Position numbers and translations under genes: made by a program. Positions 35,993 through 44,357 of a stretch of DNA of 64,000 nt are shown one piece after another. Positions within the stretch are counted from its first letter, which is position 1, and every line of letters begins with the position of its first letter. The stretch comes from Corynebacterium durum (GTDB lineage Bacteria > Actinomycetota > Actinomycetes > Mycobacteriales > Mycobacteriaceae): NCBI RefSeq assembly GCF_030408675.1, contig NZ_CP047200.1:1612001-1676000 (forward strand), in the 5' to 3' direction. The notes beneath the pieces were generated by a model. That model searched no databases and had not been told where the DNA came from. It saw only the letters and a program-made list of their open reading frames with translations.

Positions 35993-37094
35993 CAAGATCT
36001 GAATCGTCGAAATCAACGTTTGGAACAACATCCACCGGGTCATCTGACAACGTGTCTTCAGCGGTGGCATGCTCACCAACACCCAGCTTGGCGAAGATTT
36101 TCTGCTCAATCTCGTCAGAAATGGCCGGGTTGCTCTTCAAGAATAAGCGGACCTTCTCTTTGCCCTGTCCCAGCTGGTCACCGTTGTAGGTAAACCAGGA
36201 ACCGGACTTCTTCACAATGCCATGCTCCACACCCAAGTCAATGATGGATGATTCGCGGGAAATACCCTCACCATAGATGATGTCAAACTCGGCGATTTTG
36301 AACGGCGGCGATACCTTGTTCTTGACCACCTTCAGTTTCGTGCGGTTACCAATGGCGTCCTGACCGTCCTTGAGTGTTTGGATCCGGCGGACGTCGCAAC
36401 GCACCGACGCGTAAAACTTCAGGGCCTTGCCACCCGTGGTGGTTTCCGGCGATCCAAACATCACGCCGATCTTCTCGCGCAGCTGGTTAATAAAGATGGC
36501 AGTAGTGCCCGAGTTGTAGAGAGCACCGGTCATCTTGCGCAGGGCCTGGCTCATCAAGCGTGCTTGCAAACCAACGTGACTGTCCCCCATGTCACCTTCA
36601 ATCTCGGCCTTAGGGGTTAGGGCAGCCACCGAGTCGATGACAATGATGTCAATCGCACCAGAACGAATCAGCATATCGGCGATTTCCAGCGCCTGTTCGC
36701 CTGTGTCAGGCTGAGAGACCAGCAGAGCGTCGGTGTCTACCCCGAGCTTGCGGGCGTACTCAGGATCGAGTGCATGCTCGGCGTCGATAAACGCGGCGAT
36801 TCCGCCACCTTTTTGTGCCTGTGCAATTGCGTGAAGCGCTACAGTGGTTTTACCGGAGGACTCAGGGCCATACACCTCAATGATGCGTCCACGAGGGAAA
36901 CCACCAATGCCTAGGGCAATATCGATCGCCGTGTTACCAGAGGAAATAGCCTGAATCGGCGGGCGGTTATCATCACCCAGCCGCATGATGGCGCCCTTAC
37001 CAAAGTCCTTTTCAATCTGTGCGAGTGCATTGGTGAGTGCCTTGTTGCGGTCATCACTTGTCGCTGTGGTGGTTTTGGTCTTCTTTGCTGCCAT
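35982..37094 (-). CDS. recA: Recombinase RecA
   Basis: Homologous recombination ATPase and LexA co-protease, 370 residues. Walker A is GPESSGKT (76-83); Walker B lies in [15 protein letters not shown]; loop regions ([17 protein letters not shown]) are intact and no intein is present. The acidic tail DDSDLDDE is standard. A LexA-box-like site is about 190 bases upstream. Confidence 0.97.
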   Translation of the reverse strand: MAAKKTKTTTATSDDRNKALTNALAQIEKDFGKGAIMRLGDDNRPPIQAISSGNTAIDIALGIGGFPRGRIIEVYGPESSGKTTVALHAIAQAQKGGGIAAFIDAEHALDPEYARKLGVDTDALLVSQPDTGEQALEIADMLIRSGAIDIIVIDSVAALTPKAEIEGDMGDSHVGLQARLMSQALRKMTGALYNSGTTAIFINQLREKIGVMFGSPETTTGGKALKFYASVRCDVRRIQTLKDGQDAIGNRTKLKVVKNKVSPPFKIAEFDIIYGEGISRESSIIDLGVEHGIVKKSGSWFTYNGDQLGQGKEKVRLFLKSNPAISDEIEQKIFAKLGVGEHATAEDTLSDDPVDVVPNVDFDDSDLDDE

Positions 37095-37283
37095 GTTCCT
37101 TACATTCCTTCAACGATAAAAATTCACTGCATGTGCTGGTAACACAGACCAGCTAGAGCTTAGACTGAAAAACCCCACCAAGAGGTTCCACACACCTTAT
37201 AAGTATGTGAAAAATTTCTGCGCGGCTCTTGATTCAACAACCTATGTCCCACTGCGGACATCGAACGCTTACGTTCACCATAC

Positions 37284-37299
37284 ATGCACAGGTGTTCGA
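37284..37299. promoter_or_regulatory. LexA (SOS) box-like site upstream of recA
   Basis: ATGCACAGGTGTTCGA fits TCGAACA-NN-TGTTCGA at 11 of 14 positions with a perfect right arm. It lies in the 237-base spacer between recA and the DUF3046 gene. Extra half-sites TCGAACG (37261-37267) and GTTCGAA nearby add weight. Confidence 0.6.
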
Positions 37300-37331
37300 T
37301 AATCAAGTTCGAACCCGAAAGTCTTAGAAAT

Positions 37332-37538
37332 CTACAGATCAGGCCCTAACCAGCGTTCTTTCGGCACGTCAAAATCACGACACAGCGCCCACCAGATTTC
37401 TCGAACATTCGTTTCGGTCTCGAGCAACTCATTCGAGGTCTTGCCATACTCACTTAAGACGTGGGAGCGCAGGATCCAGGTGCCGTAGTCGTGGCCAAAC
37501 TCGTCGTCAACACACTGATGAAACCTCGTCAACTCCAT
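37332..37538 (-). CDS. DUF3046 domain protein
   Basis: Small soluble protein of 68 residues. The family pattern is clear: MELTRFHQCVDDEFG, then the SHVLSEYGKTSNELLETET segment and a Trp-rich end (EIWWALCRDFDVPKERWLG). It sits upstream of recA as in mycobacteria (Rv2738c). Function unknown. The box at 37284 lies between it and recA, so it may have a separate promoter. Confidence 0.85.
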   Translation of the reverse strand: MELTRFHQCVDDEFGHDYGTWILRSHVLSEYGKTSNELLETETNVREIWWALCRDFDVPKERWLGPDL

Positions 37539-37584
37539 GGGTCGATCCTACATGCATGGAAACGTTAGATTCTTCACAAAGACA

Positions 37585-37597
37585 TGAACAAAGTTCA
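37585..37597. promoter_or_regulatory. BioQ-like operator upstream of bioY
   Basis: Perfect palindrome TGAAC-AAA-GTTCA, 46 bases before the bioY ATG. It fits the BioQ consensus reported for C. glutamicum (TGAAC-N3-GTTAC) at nine of ten fixed bases. The biotin transporter downstream is an expected BioQ target. Confidence 0.65.
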
Positions 37598-37642
37598 AGA
37601 AGAATAGCTAAAACCCGAAACTTCCCGCTAAGGTATACCTCC

Positions 37643-38233
37643 ATGACTACATCATCCTCTGCATCTCGTTCCTACACGCGTGACATTGCCTACATCGCCG
37701 TGTTCGCCGCGCTCATCATCGCGCTAGGCTTTTTCTCCATACCTCTTGCTGCCGGCATCCCGATTGTGCTTCAAAATATTGCCTGCATTCTGGCCGGACT
37801 CATCCTGGGGCCACGCCGTGGCACCCTTGCTGTTGCCTTGTTCCTCTTGCTGGGTCTTGTTGGGATTCCGGTACTTCCTGGCGGGCGTACAGTCCTCACT
37901 GCCCTTAGTGGACCAACGGTGGGCTACTTCGTGGGATATCTGTTATCTGCGTTTGTTGCCGGCCTCATTGCGTGGTCGTCTCCCCGCAAACAACCCGGAT
38001 TCCTCATCGGATTAAGCATCGCAGTCGTCGTTGGGGTTCTCATCCAGTACACCTGCGGCACCATCGGTCTAGTTATACGTGGCACCGACCTGAATGGCGC
38101 TCTTAAAATCCAAGTCCCATTCCTCATTCCTGACGCCATCAAGGCTGTTGTTGCGGTATCTATCGCCGCAGCCGTGCACCTAGCCCTCCCCGACCTTCGC
38201 CCACAGCGCACGGCACCAAACACGGCTGCTTAG
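37643..38233 (+). CDS. bioY: Biotin transporter S component BioY
   Basis: Membrane substrate-binding subunit of the biotin ECF transporter, 196 residues with six hydrophobic segments. Signatures include AGIPIVLQNIACILAGLILG followed by PRRG, and GGRTVLTALSGPTVGY. First gene of bioY-bioM-bioN. ATG 37643 chosen: the earlier part of the open frame carries the BioQ-like site. Biotin auxotrophy is common in corynebacteria, making this uptake important. Confidence 0.93.
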   Translation: MTTSSSASRSYTRDIAYIAVFAALIIALGFFSIPLAAGIPIVLQNIACILAGLILGPRRGTLAVALFLLLGLVGIPVLPGGRTVLTALSGPTVGYFVGYLLSAFVAGLIAWSSPRKQPGFLIGLSIAVVVGVLIQYTCGTIGLVIRGTDLNGALKIQVPFLIPDAIKAVVAVSIAAAVHLALPDLRPQRTAPNTAA

Positions 38234-38239
38234 CCCCAC

Positions 38240-38926
38240 ATGTCACGCATTGTTTTTGACCATGTCTCGGTAGCATTCGACGAGCGAAACGTTCTCAACG
38301 ACATTTCTCTTGAACTCACCGAACAGCGCATTGGTATCGTCGGCGCCAACGGCGGCGGAAAGTCCACCCTGATCCGCTTGATCAACGGCCTGGGTTCTCC
38401 CACCGCCGGAACCGTCACAGTGGACGGCCTTGACGTGGAGAAAAACGGCAAAGAGGTGCGCCGGAAAGTCGGCTTCGTCTTCTCTGATGCAGAGAATCAG
38501 ATTGTCATGCCGACGGTAGAAGATGACATTGCTTTCTCCTTGCGTCGGGTAAAAATGCCCAAGGCAGATAAGCAGCGCAAGGTCAAGGACATGCTGGAAC
38601 GCTTCAACCTCGCAGGCCATGCCACTCAGTCCCCACACTTTCTATCAGGGGGCCAGAAGCAACTCTTAGCCTTGGCTTCTGTGCTCATTCTTGAACCGGA
38701 CGTAATTATTGCCGATGAGCCCACGACCCTCCTGGACCTGCGTAACCGCATCAAGATCAAGAAGGTTTTTGCGGAACTGCCCCAACAATTGATCGTGGTC
38801 AGCCACGACCTCAACTTTATTGCTGATTTCGACCGTGTGATCTGCATTGACAACAACAGCATTGCCGCTGATGGGGAACCCAGCGAAGTTATCCAGATGT
38901 ACACCGACCGCATCATGGGGGCCTAA
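38240..38926 (+). CDS. bioM: Biotin ECF transporter ATPase BioM
   Basis: ABC ATPase energising biotin uptake, 228 residues. Walker A GANGGGKS (35-42), signature LSGGQ (135-139), Walker B VIIADE (155-160), and His switch in VVSHDLN. It follows bioY by 6 bases and its TAA shares one base with the bioN ATG (TAATG). Confidence 0.93.
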   Translation: MSRIVFDHVSVAFDERNVLNDISLELTEQRIGIVGANGGGKSTLIRLINGLGSPTAGTVTVDGLDVEKNGKEVRRKVGFVFSDAENQIVMPTVEDDIAFSLRRVKMPKADKQRKVKDMLERFNLAGHATQSPHFLSGGQKQLLALASVLILEPDVIIADEPTTLLDLRNRIKIKKVFAELPQQLIVVSHDLNFIADFDRVICIDNNSIAADGEPSEVIQMYTDRIMGA

Positions 38927-39540
38927 TGCGGCAAAATATTCCCCTCGGCGTGTACGTCCCAGGCACAACAATCATTCACCGCCTTAATCCCTCAATCAAG
39001 TTTGTGAGTCTGATTGTCTTCATCATCGCCTCCACTATCTGGGCGCATACCCTCACGCACGCCGGGATATGCCTTGCTGCCCCCTTGTTGCTCCTGGCTG
39101 TGGCAAAGATTCCGCCGAAAATAGTGTGGGGTCAACTCTGGCCGCCACTCCCTTTTCTCCTGTTCCTCGGTGCCTTCAACTGGTGGCAGCAAGGCTGGGA
39201 GAAAGCACTGGTGGTCACGCTCGTCATCATGTCCAGCATCGGCATGGCTGCAGTACTCACACTCACCACCACTGTCGCTGAAATGCTGGAAGCATTGGAA
39301 AAAGCCCTCAGCCCAACCGCACGTTTCGGCGTCCCAGTGGAGTCCATCAGCCTCGCGATCTCACTGACCATCAGGCTTATCCCACTGCAGTTTGCCACAG
39401 TCGGTGAGGTTCTCGACGCCCGCAAGGCACGCGGCGCCGATTTCTCCATCACCGCTTTTGGCGCGCCCGTAATGATTCGTTCCATCAGGCGCGCCCGTGT
39501 CATTGGCGACGCCTTGCTAGCCCGCGGTGTAGGCGACTAG
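38926..39540 (+). CDS. bioN: Biotin ECF transporter T component BioN
   Basis: Membrane coupling subunit, 204 residues, about five hydrophobic segments. The two T-component motifs that contact the ATPases are present: DARKARGADF and IRRARVIGDALLARGVG. Its last 24 bases overlap the 3' end of the convergent amylase gene. Confidence 0.92.
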   Translation: MRQNIPLGVYVPGTTIIHRLNPSIKFVSLIVFIIASTIWAHTLTHAGICLAAPLLLLAVAKIPPKIVWGQLWPPLPFLLFLGAFNWWQQGWEKALVVTLVIMSSIGMAAVLTLTTTVAEMLEALEKALSPTARFGVPVESISLAISLTIRLIPLQFATVGEVLDARKARGADFSITAFGAPVMIRSIRRARVIGDALLARGVGD

Positions 39541-40764
39541 CACCTGCGTGCCTGCGCTGATCTGAGCGGCTTTCCGCTCGCCCCAGTCCAGCTCCACGCG
39601 CAGCACCTGGCTTGGGTCAGCGCCGTAACTTTCGTACACGTACCGAGTGTTGGTGAGTTCCAACGGCCGTGTGCGTGCGTGCACAAGCCACGGATGGCGG
39701 CGTCGACAAGCAATCAGTTCCTGGTATAGGCGGTACAGCCACATGCCGTCGTCTGGTAGCTCGTCGGGACTCATGGGATACGGCGGACGCACGGCATCAT
39801 CTCCTCCGACGCGCTTTTCCTGCTGCCCCCGGAATGCCTGTTCATCACCGTAGTAGATGTTCGGGACACCTCCGATGGTGAACAGAATAAAGGCAGCAAT
39901 GGCGGCACCCGCATCGCCAATCTGGGTGGCAATGCGCGTGACATCATGGTTACCAATAAACGTCATGGGGGTGAAGGTATCCAGAAAGTCGTTGTTGCGC
40001 GTCAAACACCAATCGAGCTCGAAGAAATTGGCATCGTTGATCGAACTCCAGATGGCTTTCCACAGTTCGTATTGCGTCACGGAGTTAATGTCAGACTCGC
40101 GGACATAGGCTGCGTAGTCACCATGAATAATCTCCCCAACAAACCATGCATCGGGGAATTCTTCACGCACTCGCGCCACAACCTGTGTCCAAAATTCAGC
40201 GGGAACTTGATAGGCGGCATCAAGACGCCACCCCGCCACACCTCGCCGCATCCAGTACAGCATCACCTCAACCACAAGATCCACAACGCGCTGGTCGGAG
40301 TGGTTAAGTTCCACCAACCCTTCGTGCCCCTCAAAAGTGCCGAAGGTAGGAGTTCCTGTATCGTCCCACGTCACATGAAGCATAGATTGATGATTACCGG
40401 CAGGCCCCTCTTCGATTACCTGAGCAACCAGCGGGTGGGCGCGGCCGATATGGTTAAACACACCATCAAGAATCACCGAAATGCCCTTGTCTCTGCACAC
40501 ATCAATGAGGTGAACAACATCATCTTCAGTACCCAATCGAGGGTCAACAGTAAAGTAATCAATAGTGTCATAGCCGTGGGTTTCTGCGTGGAAAATCGGC
40601 CCTAATTGCAGGCAATTAGCACCCATATTTATGAGGTAATCCAGCCAGTTTTCCACCTGCTTTATGCTGTGTGTCAGCGGCGGAGTTACCTCGGGACGAA
40701 TAGGCGCTCCGACAAAACCAAGTGGGTAGACGTGCCACATGATTGTATAGTCCGCAAAACTCAT
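39517..40764 (-). CDS. GH13 alpha-amylase-family glycosidase
   Basis: Cytoplasmic (no signal peptide) alpha-glucan-acting enzyme of 415 residues. Conserved region I is DGVFNH (100-105), the nucleophile is D182 (GWRLDAAYQVP), the acid/base is E211 (WFVGEIIHGDY), and the third acid is D274 (FIGNHDVTR). The barrel is compact, resembling maltodextrin-type glucosidases; exact specificity is unclear. ATG 40764 follows GGGAG. It is divergent from a TetR gene across a palindromic operator and lies where C. glutamicum has bioN next to the pspA-clgR block, so it looks accessory. Confidence 0.88.
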   Translation of the reverse strand: MSFADYTIMWHVYPLGFVGAPIRPEVTPPLTHSIKQVENWLDYLINMGANCLQLGPIFHAETHGYDTIDYFTVDPRLGTEDDVVHLIDVCRDKGISVILDGVFNHIGRAHPLVAQVIEEGPAGNHQSMLHVTWDDTGTPTFGTFEGHEGLVELNHSDQRVVDLVVEVMLYWMRRGVAGWRLDAAYQVPAEFWTQVVARVREEFPDAWFVGEIIHGDYAAYVRESDINSVTQYELWKAIWSSINDANFFELDWCLTRNNDFLDTFTPMTFIGNHDVTRIATQIGDAGAAIAAFILFTIGGVPNIYYGDEQAFRGQQEKRVGGDDAVRPPYPMSPDELPDDGMWLYRLYQELIACRRRHPWLVHARTRPLELTNTRYVYESYGADPSQVLRVELDWGERKAAQISAGTQVLVAYTAG

Positions 40765-40811
40765 TAGTGTCTCCCTCTCGCTCGGCACAGCACCTGACAC
40801 TGCACCATTGC

Positions 40812-40832
40812 TTAGTGAGACTATCTCACTAA
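40812..40832. promoter_or_regulatory. Perfect palindromic operator between amylase and tetR genes
   Basis: Arms TTAGTGAGA and TCTCACTAA around CTA, no mismatch. Lies 47 bases before the amylase ATG and 29 before the regulator ATG, so one repressor dimer could block both promoters. Typical size and place of a TetR-family site. A -10-like TATGCT (40850-40855) suggests a leaderless regulator mRNA. Confidence 0.8.
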
Positions 40833-40861
40833 CGTTTGTGCTGTCAAGGTATGCTAGACAC

Positions 40862-41464
40862 ATGTCGGCCAGCAACAAACCCATACGCTCCCGAATGGCC
40901 CCCGAACAACGCCAAGCACTGATCATCAACGCCGCCATTGACATCTTTTCAACATCAGCCTACGAAGCCACCCCCCTGGCCCGCATCGCCAAGGCCGCCG
41001 GAACCTCCGAAGCACTCATCCACAAGTACTTCGACAACAAGGCAACCCTCTATGCACAGGCACTAGCCACTACCTACCGGGAACTACGGGAACGACAAAA
41101 GGACGCTGACCACCCCGAACACGCCACCCGCGAACGCATCTGCACAGGACTAATGGTGTATCTCGACTTCCTCGCAGAACAGCCCCCAGGATGGGCGGCC
41201 ATACTCGCTCACCCTGGTAACGAACCACAACCAGCAGTGGAGGTGCGCACCAACGCGATACAAGACTACGCCACAACAATCGTCGACATGATCGGCGGCA
41301 TACACCTCGACCGCGACCTGTACGCCATCAATGGCTTCTTCGGATTCCTCGCTGTTGCCTGCCTGCGCTGGATAGAACAAGGCTGTCCAGACGATCATCG
41401 GCATTCGCTTATTGACGCCGCTCTAGGCGGCCTGCAAGGCGCACTCGGAGATTGGCGCAGTTAA
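40862..41464 (+). CDS. TetR-family regulator (of the adjacent amylase)
   Basis: 200 residues. N-terminal helix-turn-helix at about 15-62 (IDIFSTSAYEATPLARIAKA followed by AGTSEALIHKYFDNKATLY), C-terminal all-helical ligand domain. ATG 40862 chosen; upstream frame carries the operator. Divergence from the GH13 gene implies it controls it and itself, perhaps in response to a sugar or another ligand, which cannot be read from sequence. Confidence 0.88.
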   Translation: MSASNKPIRSRMAPEQRQALIINAAIDIFSTSAYEATPLARIAKAAGTSEALIHKYFDNKATLYAQALATTYRELRERQKDADHPEHATRERICTGLMVYLDFLAEQPPGWAAILAHPGNEPQPAVEVRTNAIQDYATTIVDMIGGIHLDRDLYAINGFFGFLAVACLRWIEQGCPDDHRHSLIDAALGGLQGALGDWRS

Positions 41465-41496
41465 CGGCGCAGTTAACCTAGCCTCTACACACAACA

Positions 41497-41525
41497 AAAC
41501 CGCGCACCACATAGGCGCGCGGTTT
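41497..41525. terminator. Bidirectional terminator between tetR and pspA
   Basis: Arms AAACCGCG (41497-41504) and CGCGGTTT (41518-41525), with flanking A- and T-rich bases. Lies between two convergent genes. Confidence 0.75.
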
Positions 41526-41549
41526 CAGCGTCACACTGTACAAACAGTT

Positions 41550-42401
41550 TTACTCGCCACGTAGCTCCCGCATACGCTGCGCGACAGCATCGCTTGAGGG
41601 CGCACCGGCGGCAGAACCATCAGCCGCTGCACCCCCGGTAATAGCCTGTTGCTGAGAAGACGAACCAGTGATGGCATCACCCCCACCCATCTGGGCGCGA
41701 ATCTGCTCGAGGCGAGCGTGCCCAGCCAGTTGAACACCAGCCTGCTCCACCTCAGCCATGCGTCCCTGAATGGAGTTTTCTGCCAGTTCCGCCTGACCCA
41801 AAGCGTTGGCGTAGCGGCGCTCAATCTTCTCTCGCACCTGATCCAAGTTCGGGGAATTATCGTTGGCAGTCAAGGAGTTCATGGACTTGAGGGACTCAGA
41901 GACCTTCTCCTGCATCTTCGCCTGCTCCAGCTGGGAAAGCAGTTTGGTGCGCTCAGCAACTTTCTGCTGTAGCGACATGGCATTACGCTCGACAGCACGT
42001 TTTGCCTGCGCAGCCTGCTGCAGAGACTGGTCATGTAGCTGCTTGGTATCTTCCACAGCCTGCTCTGCAGTTACCAACTGTGCAGCAAAAGCTTCGGCAG
42101 CGTTTTCGTACTCCACAGCCTTGGCTTCATTCCCCTCAGCACGAGCTTTATCGGCAAGTTGAAGTGCCTGGCGGGTATTACCCTGAAGCTTCTCAATCTC
42201 CGCGAGACGACGGTTCAGCTGCATCTCCAACTGACGTTGGTTACCAATCACTGCCGCTGCCTGCTGGGACAGCTCCTGATGTTGACGCTGGGCGTCTTCA
42301 ATAGCCTGCTGAATCTGCACCTTTGGATCAGCATGCTCTTCGATTTTTGAATCAAAGAGGGCCATCAAATATTTCCAAGCCTTGGAGAATGGATTAGCCA
42401 T
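41550..42401 (-). CDS. pspA: PspA/IM30 family envelope-stress protein
   Basis: 283 residues, mostly long coiled-coil helices (about 20-210) rich in Gln, Glu and Ala, with amphipathic N-terminus [17 protein letters not shown]. The tail is Gly/Ser/Ala-rich. Corresponds by position to mycobacterial Rv2744c next to clgR, where PspA stabilises the membrane under stress and ClgR drives its expression. It lies 92 bases downstream of clgR. Confidence 0.88.
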   Translation of the reverse strand: MANPFSKAWKYLMALFDSKIEEHADPKVQIQQAIEDAQRQHQELSQQAAAVIGNQRQLEMQLNRRLAEIEKLQGNTRQALQLADKARAEGNEAKAVEYENAAEAFAAQLVTAEQAVEDTKQLHDQSLQQAAQAKRAVERNAMSLQQKVAERTKLLSQLEQAKMQEKVSESLKSMNSLTANDNSPNLDQVREKIERRYANALGQAELAENSIQGRMAEVEQAGVQLAGHARLEQIRAQMGGGDAITGSSSQQQAITGGAAADGSAAGAPSSDAVAQRMRELRGE

Positions 42402-42493
42402 GAGAGAATCGTGCCTTCCTGAAAATTGTCTATTGAGTGCTACGCAGTTTCAACATACCCGTTTTTGCCGCCAGCCTCCATAAGATAGAAGAT

Positions 42494-42811
42494 TTACAGC
42501 GCAGCAAGCTCACTGTCGGAGTGCTGCATAGCCATGGAACCTGCGGCTTCAATCAGTACGTCAGAAACATTCGCACCCAACGCCCGGCAAACAGCAGCAA
42601 GAAGTTCTGACGAGACCTCCTTGCGTCCACGCTCCAGCTCAGAAAGATAACCAGGTGAGACGCGGGCAAGCTCTGCAAGTTCACGCAAAGTAATGCCACG
42701 ATCGGCCCGGAAAGAGCGCAGCGCAGCCCCTAGAGCTTCACGCAAGAGGGGTTCAACATGTGCCGGAGTTTTTTTAACCGGCTGATCCAAAAGGGCTGTG
42801 TAAGTAACCAT
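42494..42811 (-). CDS. clgR: Clp gene regulator ClgR
   Basis: Xre-type activator of 105 residues. Helix-turn-helix about 37-65 (GITLRELAELARVSPGYLSE). In C. glutamicum ClgR activates clpC, clpP1P2 and repair genes and is itself degraded by Clp. The C-terminus ELAAL resembles Clp-recognised ends. ATG 42811 gives the standard length; GTG 42814 is adjacent. Overlap with cinA occurs only in the untranslated extension. Confidence 0.92.
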   Translation of the reverse strand: MVTYTALLDQPVKKTPAHVEPLLREALGAALRSFRADRGITLRELAELARVSPGYLSELERGRKEVSSELLAAVCRALGANVSDVLIEAAGSMAMQHSDSELAAL

Positions 42812-42855
42812 CACTTGTATAAACGTCTCCCTGGCGGCCTTTGTTCCCAAGCCAC

Positions 42856-43407
42856 TCAACTATTTTTTTGCAACTCAATGAGCAGCTTATACAAGGTTTC
42901 TAGCGCAAAGCTTGCCGCCACGGTTCGGATAAGTTGCCTGTCGCCCTCAATAACGCTCTGTGGTTCCGTCTCTCCAGGTAGGAGCACCCAACGATGATAT
43001 CCGTGAGGATGGGCGCGTATGGCATCAGCCCACCCATTTGGGTCAGCCACGCCTATCCATACCTCCCCTACCGGATGCCCGTCTTGGGAATCTGGACCAG
43101 CCACACCAGTCATAGACAACCCCCACGATGCGGCACAGCGTTCCCGCACCCCCAGTGCCATCTCACGGGCGCATTCCCGCGACACAGGTCCCACTGACTC
43201 CAGCACCTCGCAAGGAACCCCAGCAAGACGATGTTTCATCGGCGTTGCATAGGTGACCAGGGCACCATTGAACACGGCGCTGGCTCCCGGAACGTCGACA
43301 AGCATTGCGGAAGCCAGGCCACCGGTGAGGGATTCACACAGCGCCACCGTTTCTTTGCGGCGAGCGAGTTCGGCGACCAACAGGGTCGGGTCAAACATGT
43401 GAGGCAT
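42856..43407 (-). CDS. cinA: CinA C-terminal-type nicotinamide-nucleotide amidohydrolase
   Basis: 183 residues, the single-domain CinA type that deamidates NMN for pyridine nucleotide recycling. Active-site and signature blocks: ALCESLTGGLASAMLVDVPG, NGALVTYATPMKH, and GLSMTGVAGPDSQDG. Start is one of several: ATG 43407, GTG or ATG 43398 also fit; all overlap the pgsA 3' end by a few bases, implying coupling. Follows pgsA and precedes clgR as in C. glutamicum. Confidence 0.88.
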   Translation of the reverse strand: MPHMFDPTLLVAELARRKETVALCESLTGGLASAMLVDVPGASAVFNGALVTYATPMKHRLAGVPCEVLESVGPVSRECAREMALGVRERCAASWGLSMTGVAGPDSQDGHPVGEVWIGVADPNGWADAIRAHPHGYHRWVLLPGETEPQSVIEGDRQLIRTVAASFALETLYKLLIELQKNS

Positions 43408-43978
43408 TTGTGTTCCTGGAATCAAGGAGATACTGCAAGCCCGTCACTACCGTCACCAACACTGCGGCACCCATGACCGCATACTTGGGCACATTCATCC
43501 AGTCTGGAAGCGGCACCAGGTAAAACGCCACAGCGACAGCCTGCAGCGTCGTTTTGATTTTTCCGCCTCTCGACGCCGGTACAACCCGGCCACGACGTAA
43601 CTGCACCATGCGCCACAGCGTGATGCCGAATTCGCGAATACAAATCACGATTGTTACCCACCACGGCAATGCACCCACATAATTCAGGCACACCAGCGCC
43701 GTAGTCATCAGTGCTTTATCCGCAATAGGGTCAGCGATTTTCCCAAAGTTTGTGATAAGCCCACGCGCGCGGGCAATATCGCCATCAAGTTTGTCAGTAA
43801 TCATCAGGGCAACAAACGTGCCAAACGACCACCACATCCAACCGATGTGGTGGTTGTTGCCCTTCAACACCAGCCAAGCAAACACTGGAATGACAATAAT
43901 GCGCAGGCTCGTGAGCACATTGGGAACATTCCAATTCGAAGGCTGCTTGGCAGGTGCCTGCTGTTGTTGACCACTCAC
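43391..43978 (-). CDS. pgsA: CDP-diacylglycerol-glycerol-3-phosphate phosphatidyltransferase PgsA
   Basis: Membrane enzyme of phosphatidylglycerol synthesis, 195 residues. The CDP-alcohol phosphotransferase motif D-X2-DG-X2-AR-X8-G-X3-D-X3-D is complete in DKLDGDIARARGLITNFGK followed by IADPIAD. Several hydrophobic segments. The N-terminus is Gln-rich (MSGQQQQAPAKQP). Could also be a related phosphatidyltransferase; position favours pgsA. Confidence 0.9.
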   Translation of the reverse strand: MSGQQQQAPAKQPSNWNVPNVLTSLRIIVIPVFAWLVLKGNNHHIGWMWWSFGTFVALMITDKLDGDIARARGLITNFGKIADPIADKALMTTALVCLNYVGALPWWVTIVICIREFGITLWRMVQLRRGRVVPASRGGKIKTTLQAVAVAFYLVPLPDWMNVPKYAVMGAAVLVTVVTGLQYLLDSRNTNASHV

Positions 43979-44063
43979 AGCCTTATAGCCTACCCAACTG
44001 AGTCTCTATGCAGCGCATCACGTGGCCAGTGCCAAAGGAAACAACCAGGCTAGACTGATGCTC

Positions 44064-44357
44064 ATGAGTATTTTTGCGGTTGTGTACCACTACCCAGCAG
44101 ACAGCGAGAAAATCGCCAACGTTCGCCCCAAGCATCGTGAATTCATAGCGGGGCTGAAAAGCGAAGGAAAAATAATCGGCTCCGGCCCATTCACTGATGG
44201 TAGTGGCGGCGCGCTGATCACCCTCCGTCTCGACGACGCGGCAACCCTTGACGACGTCCGCACACTCATGAACTCCGACCCCTTCTACGTTGAAGGGGCG
44301 CTAACCGGGCGAAGCTTCCACACCTGGAACCCGGTTATTAACAGCTTCGACGACTAG
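44064..44357 (+). CDS. YciI-like protein
   Basis: 97 residues of the YciI/dimeric ferredoxin-like fold: FAVVYHYPADSEKIANVRP, then HREFIAGLKSEGKIIGSGP and the late DPFYVEGALTGRSFHTWNPV. The function of the family is poorly known. TAGACT at 44051-44056 places a transcription start at about the ATG 44064, suggesting a leaderless mRNA; ATG 44058 is the alternative. Its stop overlaps the 3' end of terC by 4 bases. Confidence 0.85.
   Translation: MSIFAVVYHYPADSEKIANVRPKHREFIAGLKSEGKIIGSGPFTDGSGGALITLRLDDAATLDDVRTLMNSDPFYVEGALTGRSFHTWNPVINSFDD

Noticed and set aside
41070-41404. Minus-strand frames opposite the TetR gene
   Set aside because: Antisense shadows without start signals.
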